A DNA stretch of 64,000 nucleotides from Sabellastarte sp. h YS-2021 (Eukaryota; Annelida; Polychaeta; Sabellida; Sabellidae): assembly GCA_964017235.1 (NCBI GenBank), contig OZ024929.1, positions 112,205,793-112,269,792 of the forward strand, given 5' to 3'. Under the pieces are notes generated by a model. The model was given only the letters and a program-made list of their open reading frames with translations, was not told the DNA's origin and did not search any database. Below, in pieces: positions 23,297-33,745 of the stretch. Position numbers and translations under genes: made by a program. Positions within the stretch are counted from its first letter, which is position 1. Every line of letters begins with the position of its first letter.

Positions 23297-24285
23297 GTGC
23301 GACTAATATGGGGACCATCACAGTGCTCACATGCATGTCTGTAAAACTGACCTGCAGTTCTGTGATGGGAGACAAACCTACAGGTGCCCTCCTGGAAAAA
23401 TTTGCAAATAACCCCATTTTTTGACACAATATTTTTGGTTTTCTTAAATCCAGCACCTTTAGAAGCTGTGAACTGGCCTGTGGTTGAGTGCCTCTGGGCA
23501 TGAGCCCTACGGATACGATCCAGTTTTTCAGTGTCAGACCACTGTAACCTATCGGCCTCCATGTTTGTTAAAACGACCGCATGAGAAGCTTTAGCTGACT
23601 CCCAAGAGAAATCAGAGGCATCTTCCATAAGATTTCCCAGGTAATCCAACATGGATGCCCTGGCTTCCCCTGATTTCTCTTCTTGAATACAGCGTACAAA
23701 ACCAGACACCCATTGGGTAATCGTTAGATCATCATAAGAGGGCCTGGACTTCCTATTTCCGGTCAATATGAAATGTTGGGGCCAGTCCACCACCCTTTTA
23801 ACCGGAACCTCCCCAGGACCACCCCTGTGAGACTTTAATCTACCTCTAGTGGCTGATTCGTTAATTTGGGCCAGTTCTGCTAATCTTTTGTCAACTTCAG
23901 CCTGAATTGAAGTGTTATTCCACAAGTAATTCAACGAAGGGACCACACTCTCAACGGTGTCTTCCGTATCAATACCGTGGCTCTCATTATTTTGAGTTGG
24001 AGGTTTACAGGCAGTAGTAACAGTTGCACTTGCCTGTTGAGATCCTTGTCCAAGTGCTGCCTCGGTACGCTGCACCCTCCTATCCATGGAATCCATCTTC
24101 TCGCCAAGCTTTTGAAGTTGGAGCAAGATTTGGTCGGAAACCGTAGCCACACCGACAGGATCCGTAGAGGGGGGTGCAGCGTCCTCCGCATCACTGGCCA
24201 AGGACTCACCCTCCTGTTGACACTTCTTCCCAACCGGTCTCGCATGCTGCAAGGTACATTTTGAACAATAAAACACTTTCGGCAT
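23275..24285 (-). CDS. Gag-like protein of YR retrotransposon
   Basis: Structural/nucleic-acid-binding protein of the element. The frame is open to 24,384, but I choose the Met at 24,283-24,285 (MPKVFYCSK), giving 336 residues and a 113-bp leader from repeat A1. An N-terminal putative zinc-binding motif C-x2-C-x3-H-x7-C (residues 7-22) is followed by an acidic, Ser-rich stretch, a short heptad-like helix (LQKLGEKMDSMDRRVQRTE), a conserved-looking central region (WPQHFILTGNRKSRPSYDD to WVSGFVRCIQEEKSGEAR), and a C-terminal Cys/His cluster (CKFFQEGTC through HACEHCDGPH to RTC), which fits the Cys/His-rich end of DIRS/Ngaro gag proteins. It ends in TAA at 23,275, just after a six-A run where a -1 shift would join the middle ORF. 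Confidence 0.82.
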   Translation of the reverse strand: MPKVFYCSKCTLQHARPVGKKCQQEGESLASDAEDAAPPSTDPVGVATVSDQILLQLQKLGEKMDSMDRRVQRTEAALGQGSQQASATVTTACKPPTQNNESHGIDTEDTVESVVPSLNYLWNNTSIQAEVDKRLAELAQINESATRGRLKSHRGGPGEVPVKRVVDWPQHFILTGNRKSRPSYDDLTITQWVSGFVRCIQEEKSGEARASMLDYLGNLMEDASDFSWESAKASHAVVLTNMEADRLQWSDTEKLDRIRRAHAQRHSTTGQFTASKGAGFKKTKNIVSKNGVICKFFQEGTCRFVSHHRTAGQFYRHACEHCDGPHISRTCTQKSG

Positions 24286-24398
24286 TTTTAAGAACTGAGC
24301 AGAATATAATATAAAATGAACTAAAAGACTAAAATCGATAAAACAAAATACGATAAAATAGTGTAAAATACATGAACAATACAATTCAGCTCAGTCCT

Positions 24399-24562
24399 GT
24401 AAAATTTTTGATGTGTTTTGTCCGAATCCAAGAGTGTGGCGTGAAATTCAAATGAAAGGTGGCTTTTATAGTCACAGGCAATGAAGCATTAAGAACCACA
24501 ATGCATTATTCTAGACTGGTACCAGAACTGAAGGTTATGGCCATAAGGTGGCCATATCCCCA
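24399..24562 (-). repeat. A1 terminal repeat of YR retrotransposon
   Basis: 164 bp at the 5' end of the element in its own orientation, differing from A2 at two positions. It presumably holds the promoter. The outer boundary is the shared cccca (24,558-24,562), beyond which similarity to A2-B1 stops. Confidence 0.92.
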
Positions 24563-24954
24563 TTTTCACTTTCTTTTTTGTGTTTATGACTTGGGCTAAT
24601 ACGAGTACTCAAAGAGTGCCTACCTTCCAATGCCGTGGTTCTATGAATAACGTAGCTTGCAAATATTGAAGAACTTTAATAAAATAAACATTTTTTTATA
24701 AATGCAATAAGACAAAATCCAAAACAAATTATATTAAGCCATCTGGCAATTAAGGAACTTGTCACTAAGATTTCAGATCGAGATTGTATTGTAAACAAAG
24801 TACAAAGTTATTTATTGTATTGTATTTATTGTTACAATTTATTGTATTGTATATACTTTTGTTGTTTAACAGTATATTTATTTCTAGTGTAATGTCAGTT
24901 TCACTGTAGGACTCGCAGTGTTATTTGTTCCATCCCTACCATACAAGTATAGGC

Positions 24955-25500
24955 CTATTCTAATTCTAATTCGACTTTTATAGCGCTTAATCTCCACTGA
25001 GTAGTGGACTCTAAGGCACAACAAGACAATAGCAATATGTAAATTCAAAGTCCTGGGACAGAAATAGGTCCGCACCACGGAGAAGCCAAAAGAGAAAAAG
25101 AGCTAAGAAGGATAAGCCTTTGCGTAGAGATAGGTTTTGAGCTTCTTTCTAAAAGAGGCAATAGGGGGTGATACACAAATGTCTTCAGGAAGTGAATTCC
25201 AAACAGTGGGAGCATCAAAGGCAAAACTGAAACCAAACTGCTTAGTGGACTTGTGAATTGTAGGTTGAAATTTTGGTACATTAAGGAAATTGGCAACACC
25301 AAGCTCTCTAGTGACTGACATTTCCCCAACTGAAAGACAGGGTCTCGGGAGTGACCATTTATAAACGTCCCTGAGGTTCTTTAGCCTGACACTGGGAATA
25401 GGACCCAATGACAGAGGGCTGCTTTTTGTAGTGGTCATCTGAGCCACTAGGTATCTGCATGAACCTGTTGCCCAGTAGACCACAGCGGCACAGAACTCTT
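24955..25500 (-). mobile_element. LINE family A (CR1-like) 3' part
   Basis: 5'-truncated copy. The minus frame 25,483-25,103 encodes the end of ORF2: a GFSFAFDAPTVWNSLPED block, then ASFRKKLKTYLYAKAYPS and a stop. A short 3' UTR follows with a ctctaaggcacaacaa segment, a tatagcgctta block and a terminal attctaattctaatt repeat at about 24,955-24,970. Related copies are at 11,652, 38,102 and 51,980. The C-terminal pattern is typical of CR1-type LINEs of marine invertebrates. RT and endonuclease are missing. Confidence 0.85.
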
Positions 25501-26827
25501 ATTCATCCTACCTAACTAAATATAATACAGAAATCAAGTACAAGATCACAATGAAGATGACAATGAATTTTCTTTAACCTTTTATAAAATTTAAAATCAA
25601 GAAAAAACGTTTAATAATAAAGACATATTTTTTACCAAGGATTATTCTGTAAAATAAATATAAGTTAAACTAGATAAAAATTTTGTGAATATGGCCCCAG
25701 ATTTGTAGAATATTTTTTCAAATATTCCTGCAGAGAAAGAAACAATGTCAAATGGATAAACACGGTGTGTTAGAACAACTCTGGAAAACATTACATGTAG
25801 ATAAGTGTTTGCAAAAAGTGAAAGATATAGAGAGTTTTAGAGATTTTATAACTCTAGTACACAAGTTCAGGTACAATGTATTGTTAACTCTCTACCAATG
25901 AGCCAATAGCAGTAGGTGGCTTTTAAAATTGGCTCAAACAAAACCTGAATCCATTTATCATTTCTCTCAATTTGTATTGAATTAACTTTGAATACACCAT
26001 AATAATCTACCTCCACATAAAGTTTACAAAGAGTGTTTACAACAGCCACTTTTTATTAGTTTGTGTGTTCATTTCTCTCATAGTCTAGTAAATGCGAATT
26101 TGGCCATATTCCATGAGATTTATTGTTATTGGTTTGGCCGTCTTGCAGAAGCCTGACACATAAAAACACTGATAAGGTGATATTATAGCATATTTACACA
26201 GGAAAATGAAGTTGCAGGGAAGAAAGATATCTATTTCCATGTTATGGGTCAGTATTCTTTAACCAAGTAACCTTCCCCTAAAACCTAATTTGTCTGATGA
26301 ACGAAATTGATCTAAACTGGTCTTGGTGTATGTGTCAATCTGTTGCGTTTTACAGTTCTTTATGGGCGTTGTACAAAGTGTTCCACAGATAAAGTAAAGT
26401 ATATACATCTGTCTCTGTTCCTGGAATTATTGTTTTATTTTAGTTCTTAGATACAGTCATTTTATCAAGGTCTCGGAGAAAGAGAGATAAAATGTCAATA
26501 TTAATGAGTGTGGTCTATTTCTGGACAGCATCACACGAGTGAGGAATTTCCTCTCTTTAGTATCAATAAATGGTTGTTTTGATTGAGCTTTTACTCTTTT
26601 GCGTAGCTTAATATGAATTTTGTCGTTGTTGCTTAAGTCTTATTTGCAAAAATAAGAATGTCTATTCATGCAATAATTCAATCATTATACCTGGTCTTAT
26701 CTTCAAATCCTGACTGAAGAGGCGGGATTTGATATTGTTACAACCTATGTTTTACTTATTTGCTTAGTTGACCTGGTAGACACCAACCTGTTGAAAATGC
26801 AGCTTGAATGTTCCAGTCTGTTTTTGT
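25501..26827. other. Non-coding stretch
   Basis: No supported gene or recognisable repeat seen on either strand. Confidence 0.55.
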
Positions 26828-26987
26828 ATGTACAAAGTGCTTAAGTGTCTTGAGCCCGTTTACCAGAAAGGGTAACATTGGGACTGACCCTCAGCATTGC
26901 CACTAGTGGGAGTTGAACCCACACAGAGATGACAGCCTGGGATTAGATGCCAAACTTGCCAACCACAAGGTCACTAAAGACCTTTCA
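26828..26987 (-). mobile_element. SINE-3 copy
   Basis: Minus-strand tRNA-derived element homologous to 63,605-63,830. Shared blocks on its own strand are gtttggcatctaat, gctgtcatct, gggttcaactccca (B box) and a distal acccttt-tggtaaacggg segment. The A-box region is weak. No clear target duplication. Confidence 0.7.
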
Positions 26988-29428
26988 TGATAAGATCTTA
27001 GGTGTTGAAACTGATGAAAATTTTCAACTTTGTTCATTCTATAAGCCACTTCGGTTTCTTCAACCTGGACACATAAGTTTTTGGGCTTGCGCAGGACACG
27101 TTTCATTACTTTTATGTTTCTTTAATGTCATCAACTTGTCAACCTTTTAAGCTAGGGATCAACATAAAGACATTGATTTGATGCTGTGTTACCAGGTTAT
27201 AAATTGCATTTTGCAATTTTAATTAATATGTAGTCAAAAATATTTAAAAACTAAACTAAATTTTAAATTATCTTGGGGTCACCTTAACCAAAGCACTCAC
27301 CATGTGTAATAGTGTGAGTTTAATTCGTGAAAGTTTATCTTTTATTGTGAGCATTACAGCATAGTTATTCACAAATTGGTGGAACAGAACAGTAAACATT
27401 GTACTGTAATCATGTCAATCACCCCTATTTGCAATAATCTGTCATCATTTCCCAACAAGGATATTTGCAGTTATCTTTTTTATATTTTAGTACGTAGTAA
27501 TACTCCCATTGATTAATGTGCAACATACACTGTTTCGGAGAGTTTATGCCATCAACATGTCCCAGTTTTATCCATAGCGTCAACACTTGGTAATCCATGC
27601 GTAGGACAGAGTCATTTAACCATTGTTTATAAAGATGGATTAGACTTTGTCAGCAAAAACGATTTGTTCATCCTGTGTTTGCAAGCTTTATACTTTGTGT
27701 TTGTTCTTCACAAAATGCAGGCAACATATTTCAAAATGAACATTTTCTCCAAAACCTTTAAAATATGAGATATTGTATTTGTTGAGGGTATTTTAATTTT
27801 TTTTCCAATTTGATTTACATTGAAACCTTTATTAAATCTGTTTTATAGAAAAATCTTTAAGGCCAAATACTTCAGGAACAAAGAAAGTTAAAAACAAAAA
27901 GGCAGACTGAAATTACAAAAATGCAACAGTGACCTTCAAGGTCTTGGTGGGTGTAAAAAAGGCAACTAGATTACATTTTGTCAGGCAAAATTAATTCACT
28001 TTGTTCCTGCATAGTTATTTTTAAAGGCTTTTAACCTTGTTGTTCAGCTACTTGTACCAGTGATAGTAAACAACCTCATATGTGATTATTGCATGAAATA
28101 TGCTGTGCTGGGTGGGGAGAATCCTGCATACAATCATGCATCTGATCAATTATCCCCAAAACGTTAAGGTTTGTAAAACCACCCTAAATGTGAAACAGAA
28201 GAGGTGTACTGTTGGGCAATGTAGAAGTGAGTGAGTATTATATTACTTGTGAAGCTCCCGGTCTCTTTTCTTTAGTTGGATATCATGTGAACCCTTTGCT
28301 GTCCCCACCGGAAGCTTATGTCTTGGGGTGTGTTCATTTGTTTCTGCGTTCTATGAGTGCTTTCTAATTTTTCCATTGTAATGGAGTCTGCCACTGATTG
28401 TAACATAAAGTTCGTGATACAAGTAGATCTGTTTTCAGGGCCAGTAAATGGTTTTCAAATGTACAAAACTTCTGTGAATGGACAAGATTTTTCTAGAGCA
28501 AGAGTCATGTTTTCATCACTTTTCTTGTAGCTAACTGATTTCTACCTTATACACAAGTTAACTATATGTTGACAATTCCTATGTAAAAACTATAAAGAAC
28601 TAATCTAATCTAACCATCCCATTCCAGCTCCTAATTTTTGTACCAATAGAGTCTAAAGTACAGAAATATTCATCATAGTTAAAACTTCATTAAGGTATAG
28701 GACATGTGTGTTTTACACTAAATTCACCAAATCTCAGACTTACCTTGGATATATTTGTATGTAAAAGTTGAGCATAAGACTTGGCTAAGACCTTTTTGAA
28801 CATGGCCCCTGAGAAGCCTGGAACCAAGAAATATACTCTAGGAGTCAGCCGTGAAATTGTTACAGTCAGAATGTTGTTTTTGTTTGCTCAAAACCCTGTT
28901 TTGTTCATTTTTAATGGGGTCAATCATTATTTCCCCTGAACAGTAAAATTTCCAAGCCAAGGGGTCCCACTTTCAGGCCCCCTATCAAAATCAAGGTACA
29001 GTTAAAAATAATTGGTTTTGCAGTTATATTTAGGGGGGTTGTGTGTAACCAACCCACCTATTAGATTGATGTGTCCGACGTCTGTCTGTCTGTCCGTCTG
29101 TTCGTCAACATTTTCATTTTTGAACTCTAAGTCAAAAAGGCTTTGTCCAATCAAATTTAAACTTGGCAGGGAAATAGATCACCATCAAAGCTAGGTTCCT
29201 TTTCAAATAAGTGTAATTACATTTGTTCGTTTGTCCGTTTTCTGTCTGTTTGTATGTCCATTAACATTTCCGTTTCCGGGCTCTAACTCAAAAACGCTTT
29301 GTCCGATCAAATTCAAACTTGACAGGGAGATAGATCACCATCATAGCTAAGTTGCTTTCAAAATTGGTGTGATTTCGTCTGTTGGTTTGTCTGTTTGTCA
29401 ACATTTTCATTTTATTGTGTTAATAGAT

Positions 29429-29601
29429 CCTATCCAATGGACAATTGCTAAACCGGTCGGCGCAGACCGGCCCGCCAAACGCCAGAAAAAGACGTCCTGT
29501 GTTTCCACCGGCTGGCCGGTCCCAGTACTGTGCATTCGCCAGGTGGCGCATGGTATTTACTTCCTGTCTAGACAACATGACGTCATAGCATCTTTTTCGT
29601 T
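29429..29601 (+). repeat. Left inverted terminal repeat of DIRS element
   Basis: 173 bp, inverted match to 35,485-35,657 with one difference by direct comparison. It contains the palindrome tgacgtca (29,578-29,585), the consensus CRE site, within the likely promoter of the element. Confidence 0.95.
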
Positions 29602-30530
29602 TGGCGTGTGTACTGTGCGAACGTGTTTTCAACAATCTCCAGATATTTTAAGGAAAAGTGTGCATTATGACGGATTTTACACCTTAATTGCAAATAATTT
29701 ATTGTAAAAGTGTTACCTACATATCAAGCACGGATATACATCAAGAAATCTGCTGGAAACGCTCCCTAGTTGACTCAATTTAGTGTTGATGATAGGGCAG
29801 TAATCTACGAGAAATATGAAGGCAGCCATTTTTCTAGTTTCCTCCCATTCAACAATTGTGTTGTTAGGGGCAGATCGGCAATATTTAGAAATATAATGGA
29901 ATGTACTACTTACAAGGTATTTCTATCCGTGTTTTTTGTTTGAATGTACCTGCTGTAACCTTCCAGCTACAATCACCATAGAAACGTCTTTTCTAGTACA
30001 CTACAAATAGAAATCACGGGAAACTTCAATCTACGTAGTTTTGAACACTGTAAAGAAGGAATTCCCCAAGCAAGATGCATTCTTCATCTTCAGAGCGCAC
30101 TGGTACCGACTTCTCTGCTGTATAGCATCAATCACACCAGCCTAGCTCGATTATTTAGTGTTTTTCATCAGAACTTCATATCTACGACATAGAAGGAATT
30201 TCACTCTCAGTCCCACCCTTATGGACCCGGCACGTGTGTCGGTAGTAAGGGCAGTGGATGGCCAGGACACTGGTTTGAGTGCACAGCCGGCTGAGAAGAA
30301 CTGTCATTAGCATTAGTTGACCGGCAAGCTCCAGTTCAACCGACTTCACAATAGAAGGTGATATCAGTCCCTCCCTTGCAGACCCGGCTTTGTTGTCGGT
30401 AGTGGGGGTTGTGGATGGCCAGTTTGCTGGTTTTATCACGAAAGAAGAATGATTTTCATCTACACATCTACAGAATGCACTGGTCCAGGCTTCTCTGTTT
30501 TTAAAGCATTAGCCGACCGGCCAGTTCAAA
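29602..30530 (+). other. DIRS leader, no ORF
   Basis: No gag-like protein is readable. From about 30,205 a segment with cagacccggc and gtcggtagtgggg appears (30,211 and 30,369), the first diverged units of the array that continues to about 31,060. Confidence 0.6.
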
Positions 30531-30534
30531 GAAC

Positions 30535-31060
30535 GCGACCTCTGACGTCATATCCAGTCAGCCAATCGCGTGTCCCTCCGACCAATCACGAAGCAGGTCA
30601 TGTGTTTTCACCGACCAGCAAGGTCGGAAGTGCGTTCTTCAGAACTCACATGTACTGTGACTACAGTCCCTGCTTTGCAGACCCGGCCTGGTTGTCGGTA
30701 GTGGGGTTTTGTGGACTGTAAAGTTGCCGGTAAAGCTTCACACAAAGAACGCGAATACTGACGTCATCTCCAGTCAGCCAATCGCGTGTCCTTCCGACCA
30801 ATCACGAAACAGGTCACGTGTTTTCACCGACCAGGAAGGTCGGAAGTGCGTTCTTCAGAACTCACGTCTACTGTGATTGCAGTCCCTGCCTTGCAGACCC
30901 GGCTTCGTTGTCGGTAGTGGGGTTTGTGGATGAGCAGAATACTGCGCATTTGCATGTTTAAGTATCACAAAAGAACGTCACAACTGACGAGCTCCAATCA
31001 GCCAATCGCGTGTCTTTCCGACCAGCAAGCTGGTCACGTGACGCACCGAACACCAAGTGT
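30535..31060 (+). promoter_or_regulatory. Tandem promoter-like array in DIRS leader
   Basis: Units of about 217-223 bp. Starts of gccaatcgcg are at 30,561, 30,777 and 31,001. Each unit groups a CRE palindrome tgacgtca (30,543 and 30,769; eroded in the third), gccaatcgcg, ccaatcacg (first two), and an E-box cacgtg (aggtcacgtg at about 30,811; tggtcacgtg at about 31,031; mutated to catgtg in the first), then the gcagacccggc and gtcggtagtgggg block. The grouped consensus sites resemble a Pol II enhancer or upstream promoter module. No expression evidence is available, so function is inferred from motifs alone. Confidence 0.45.
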
Positions 31061-31189
31061 TTCTAATATAGCTCACAAGGGCTTTCCCAGCAACTGTCAA
31101 ATCTACAAGTAAGACGTGGGATTAAAGAAATGCTTTACTTAATGGAGGAAACCTACAGCAAGCTGAATTCAACACAAAAGATAGTTGTA

Positions 31190-31635
31190 AAATTGCTTTA
31201 GCAACTATTTACAGAGTGTACTGACTGGTGCTGGCTACACAGCCTTGTACACTTGCTTCAACAACTGGTTACAAAGTGTACCGACCGGCTACACAGCCTT
31301 GTACAGTTGCTTCAATAACTGGTTACAGAGTGTACCGACTGGTACTGGCTACACAGCCTTGTACACTTGCTTCAACAACTGGTTACAGAGTGTACCGGCT
31401 GGTACTGACTGCACAGCCTTGTACACTTGCTTCAACAACTGGTTACAGAGTGTACCGACTGGTACTGGTTACACAGCCTTGTACACTTGCTTTAACAACG
31501 GGTTACAGAGTGTACCGACTGGTACTGGCTACACAGTCTTGTACACTTGCTTCAACCTACTGGTTACAAAGTCTACTAACAGGGTGTTGGCTACACAGTC
31601 CTTACTGTACAGTGCTTCAACCCAACTGGTTAAAT
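31190..31635 (+). repeat. 60-bp minisatellite, about seven units
   Basis: Tandem units of 60 bp (one of 54 bp) built around ttgtacacttgcttcaacaa, ctggttacagagtgtaccg and actggtactggctacacagc. Because 60 is a multiple of three, two frames stay open for over 390 bp and give 20-residue repeats. Starts are GTG/TTG and no conserved protein is seen, so I treat these as by-products of the period. Confidence 0.9.
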
Positions 31636-32099
31636 AAAAAAAAAAAAGGCTGGCTAAATATAGACCAGTAGCTGTCAAAATTCATGGATGACCCCAGCCT
31701 GCCAGTTTTTTGTTACAGAGAATTACTAGTTACAGTAAAGTACCGAGTATGGAGCCCGGGTACCGGACAGAAATACCTAAGGTTTATTTGGTTACAGAGA
31801 ATTCTTAGACCAGTCAGTGGTTTTGGTGATATGACAGGTATATGACAGTGTCCCTTATCACACCTCTCAACAACCTGTTATCGGTGCTGGACTTGACTGG
31901 AGAGATAATAAATTTTGTCATCATCTCCGGCCAGGGGTCAGACATCTCACAAATGACAATTGCTCTGTAAATACTGCACCTTGCAGGCTGCTGGCCCGGG
32001 GCGAAGAGTCTATTAATGTGAAAAGTTGTGTCAGCCCCACCGGACCACAATAAGAACAGAGAGACTGTTAACCTGGATCATTGTCTCCAGACCGGACCA

Positions 32100-33275
32100 G
32101 TGTCCGGAGGGACAGAAAATGTTGGTCAGAATACCAAATGTGGCACACAGTCTGCCTATAGGTTCCAGACTAAGCCCTTTTTGGGAACGTAGGAAGCCTT
32201 GGGGGCTGGACCCTAGGTAGTATAACTGTTGAAGGAGGGATACCTATGTCCATATACCTATACAAGAACAATCCAGGAAATGCCTGAGATTTCACATCCA
32301 AGGTCGGGCATACCAGTTCAAGGCCCTGCCATTCAGTTGGTCCACAGCACCTTTGGAGTTCACCGTGATACCAAAGCAGGTGAAATGGATAGCCATACAC
32401 AAGGATTTAAGAAGCCACCTGTACCTAGATGACTGGTTGGTGAGAGCCAGATCCCACCAGGCTTGTCTCCAACATACAAAGGAACTAGTAAATAATGTGT
32501 CAGCAACTGGGTGGCTGATGAACTTAGAGAAATCAGAGCTGGAGCCCAAACAAGACTTCGATTTTGTAGGCTACCAGTTCAACTTCAGGTCTGATTGGTT
32601 CCGACCGACTCTGGACTGGTGACAGAACCTTCAAGAGACTGTTAAAACTGCTATCCCTACCGGCTTGCCCGGTCCGGGAATTCATGTCCTTGATAGGTTA
32701 CTAACATCTACAGAAAAGCATGTTAATCTAGGCAGACTTCATATGAGACCCATACAGTGGTATCTCAAAAACAACTGGAGGGTATCCAGAATCACTGCAA
32801 AAGGTGATCCAAGTCCCCAGGTCCCTGCACCCCCATTTACAATGGTGGCTGAAGGAAGACAATGCACTTACAGGCCAACCACTACACCCAATAAAACATG
32901 CTCTGCAAATATTTACAGACGCATCAATAGAAGGGTGGGGCGCTCACTTAGATGAGCACTTGGCAAGAGCAACCTGGTCCCCTCTGGGAAGCAAGTTGTA
33001 TATAAACTATCTAGAACTTAAAGCAGCCTTTCTGGCTTTAAAAGAGTTCCAAGACCTTTGCTCAACAAGATAGTACTTGTAGCTACTGACAACACCACAA
33101 TAGTGTCATGCATAAAGGAAGGAGGAATGAGGTCGGGCCCACCTTGTGCCCTAGTATGGAGAATCTTGACCTGGTGTACCAGGAAACAAGTGACTCTAAG
33201 CACGACACATTCCAGGCCGGCCTAATGTGGTAGCAGACAGGCTGTCCAGACTAGGCCAGACCATCCCAACAGTGG
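32100..33275 (+). pseudogene. DIRS reverse transcriptase-RNase H, broken
   Basis: Recognisable DIRS-1-group RT: an N-terminal LPIGSRLSPFWERR block (about 32,150), then a jump that removes the motif A region with its catalytic Asp. After it come GRAYQFKALPFSWSTAPLEF (motif B), YLDDWLVRA (motif C, about 32,420-32,445) and FDFVGYQFNF. A stop at about 32,620 is followed by RNase H pieces in other frames: FTDASIEGWGAHLDE (about 32,915), INYLELKAAFLALK (about 33,010), ATDNTTIVSCIKEGG (about 33,080) and NVVADRLSRLGQ (about 33,230). At least three frame changes and the missing motif A make it inactive. Confidence 0.88.
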
Positions 33276-33745
33276 TTTCTCCTCCCACATGTCTTCCACT
33301 CTATGCAGTAGGTGGCACCGGCCCAAAATAACTTATTTGCCACGAGGTTCAACAACAAGTCGCCTCTGTTTTGTGTCACTGGTACCGGATCCCCTGGCCA
33401 CAGCAGTGGATGTGCTCAGTCGGCCATGGTAGGATCTAAAAGCATACACCTTCTCACCATCAGCCATATTGGGCAAAGTGGTGGAGAAGTTGCAAGACTC
33501 CCCATGTAAGAGAATCATTCTGATTGCTCCGTTTTGGGATCTAGTGGCCATGTCCAGCCACATCCCGCTGAGCCTGCCCAATCTGTCCAGCCTGTTCACA
33601 ACCATTCGATCAGATCCCTCACAGAAATCTGACAAATCTTAATCTCCATGCAGGGCTCCTAGAGCCTCAGCAATCGAGGAGCAGGACTTGTCTGAGGCAG
33701 TGGCAGCAAGAATTGAGGCTCCTCAAAGGGGGGTCAATCAGATCA
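33276..33745 (+). pseudogene. Linker between RNase H and YR in DIRS
   Basis: Frame fragments such as LFATRFNNKSPLFVS (about 33,340) and KRIILIAPFWDL (about 33,515) fit the region of DIRS pol between RNase H and recombinase. They fall in different frames, so the segment is degenerate like its neighbours. Confidence 0.6.

Larger units (their letters stand above)
17064..24562 (-). mobile_element. YR retrotransposon with split direct repeats
   Basis: A nearly complete tyrosine-recombinase retrotransposon of about 7.5 kb, transcribed on minus. In its own 5'-3' order it reads A1 (24,562-24,399), gag, middle ORF, RT-RNase H, YR, B1 (19,654-19,271), A2 (19,271-19,108), a 1.66-kb spacer, B2 (17,447-17,064). 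This A1...B1A2...B2 order is the split-direct-repeat layout of the PAT and Ngaro groups. The contiguous B1-A2 block equals the junction of a circular form joining B2 to A1. A copies differ at 2 of 164 sites and B copies at 4 of 384, so insertion was recent. All three junctions share cccca, a likely crossover sequence. No target duplication is expected for a recombinase. Subgroup (PAT or Ngaro) needs a phylogeny. Confidence 0.9.

Noticed and set aside
17064-24562. Two separate YR elements abutting head to tail (17,064-19,271 and 19,271-24,562)
   Set aside because: The split-direct-repeat model explains the same repeats with one insertion and is the known layout for this class. Two insertions at exactly the same base would be less likely, though genome-wide copies are needed to be certain.
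31190-31635. CRISPR-like array
   Set aside because: Units are contiguous with no unique spacers and the genome is eukaryotic. The same applies to the 65-bp and 30-bp arrays.
31228-31671. 147- and 130-codon repeat proteins
   Set aside because: They are by-products of a 60-bp minisatellite, start with GTG/TTG, are open in more than one frame and resemble nothing known.
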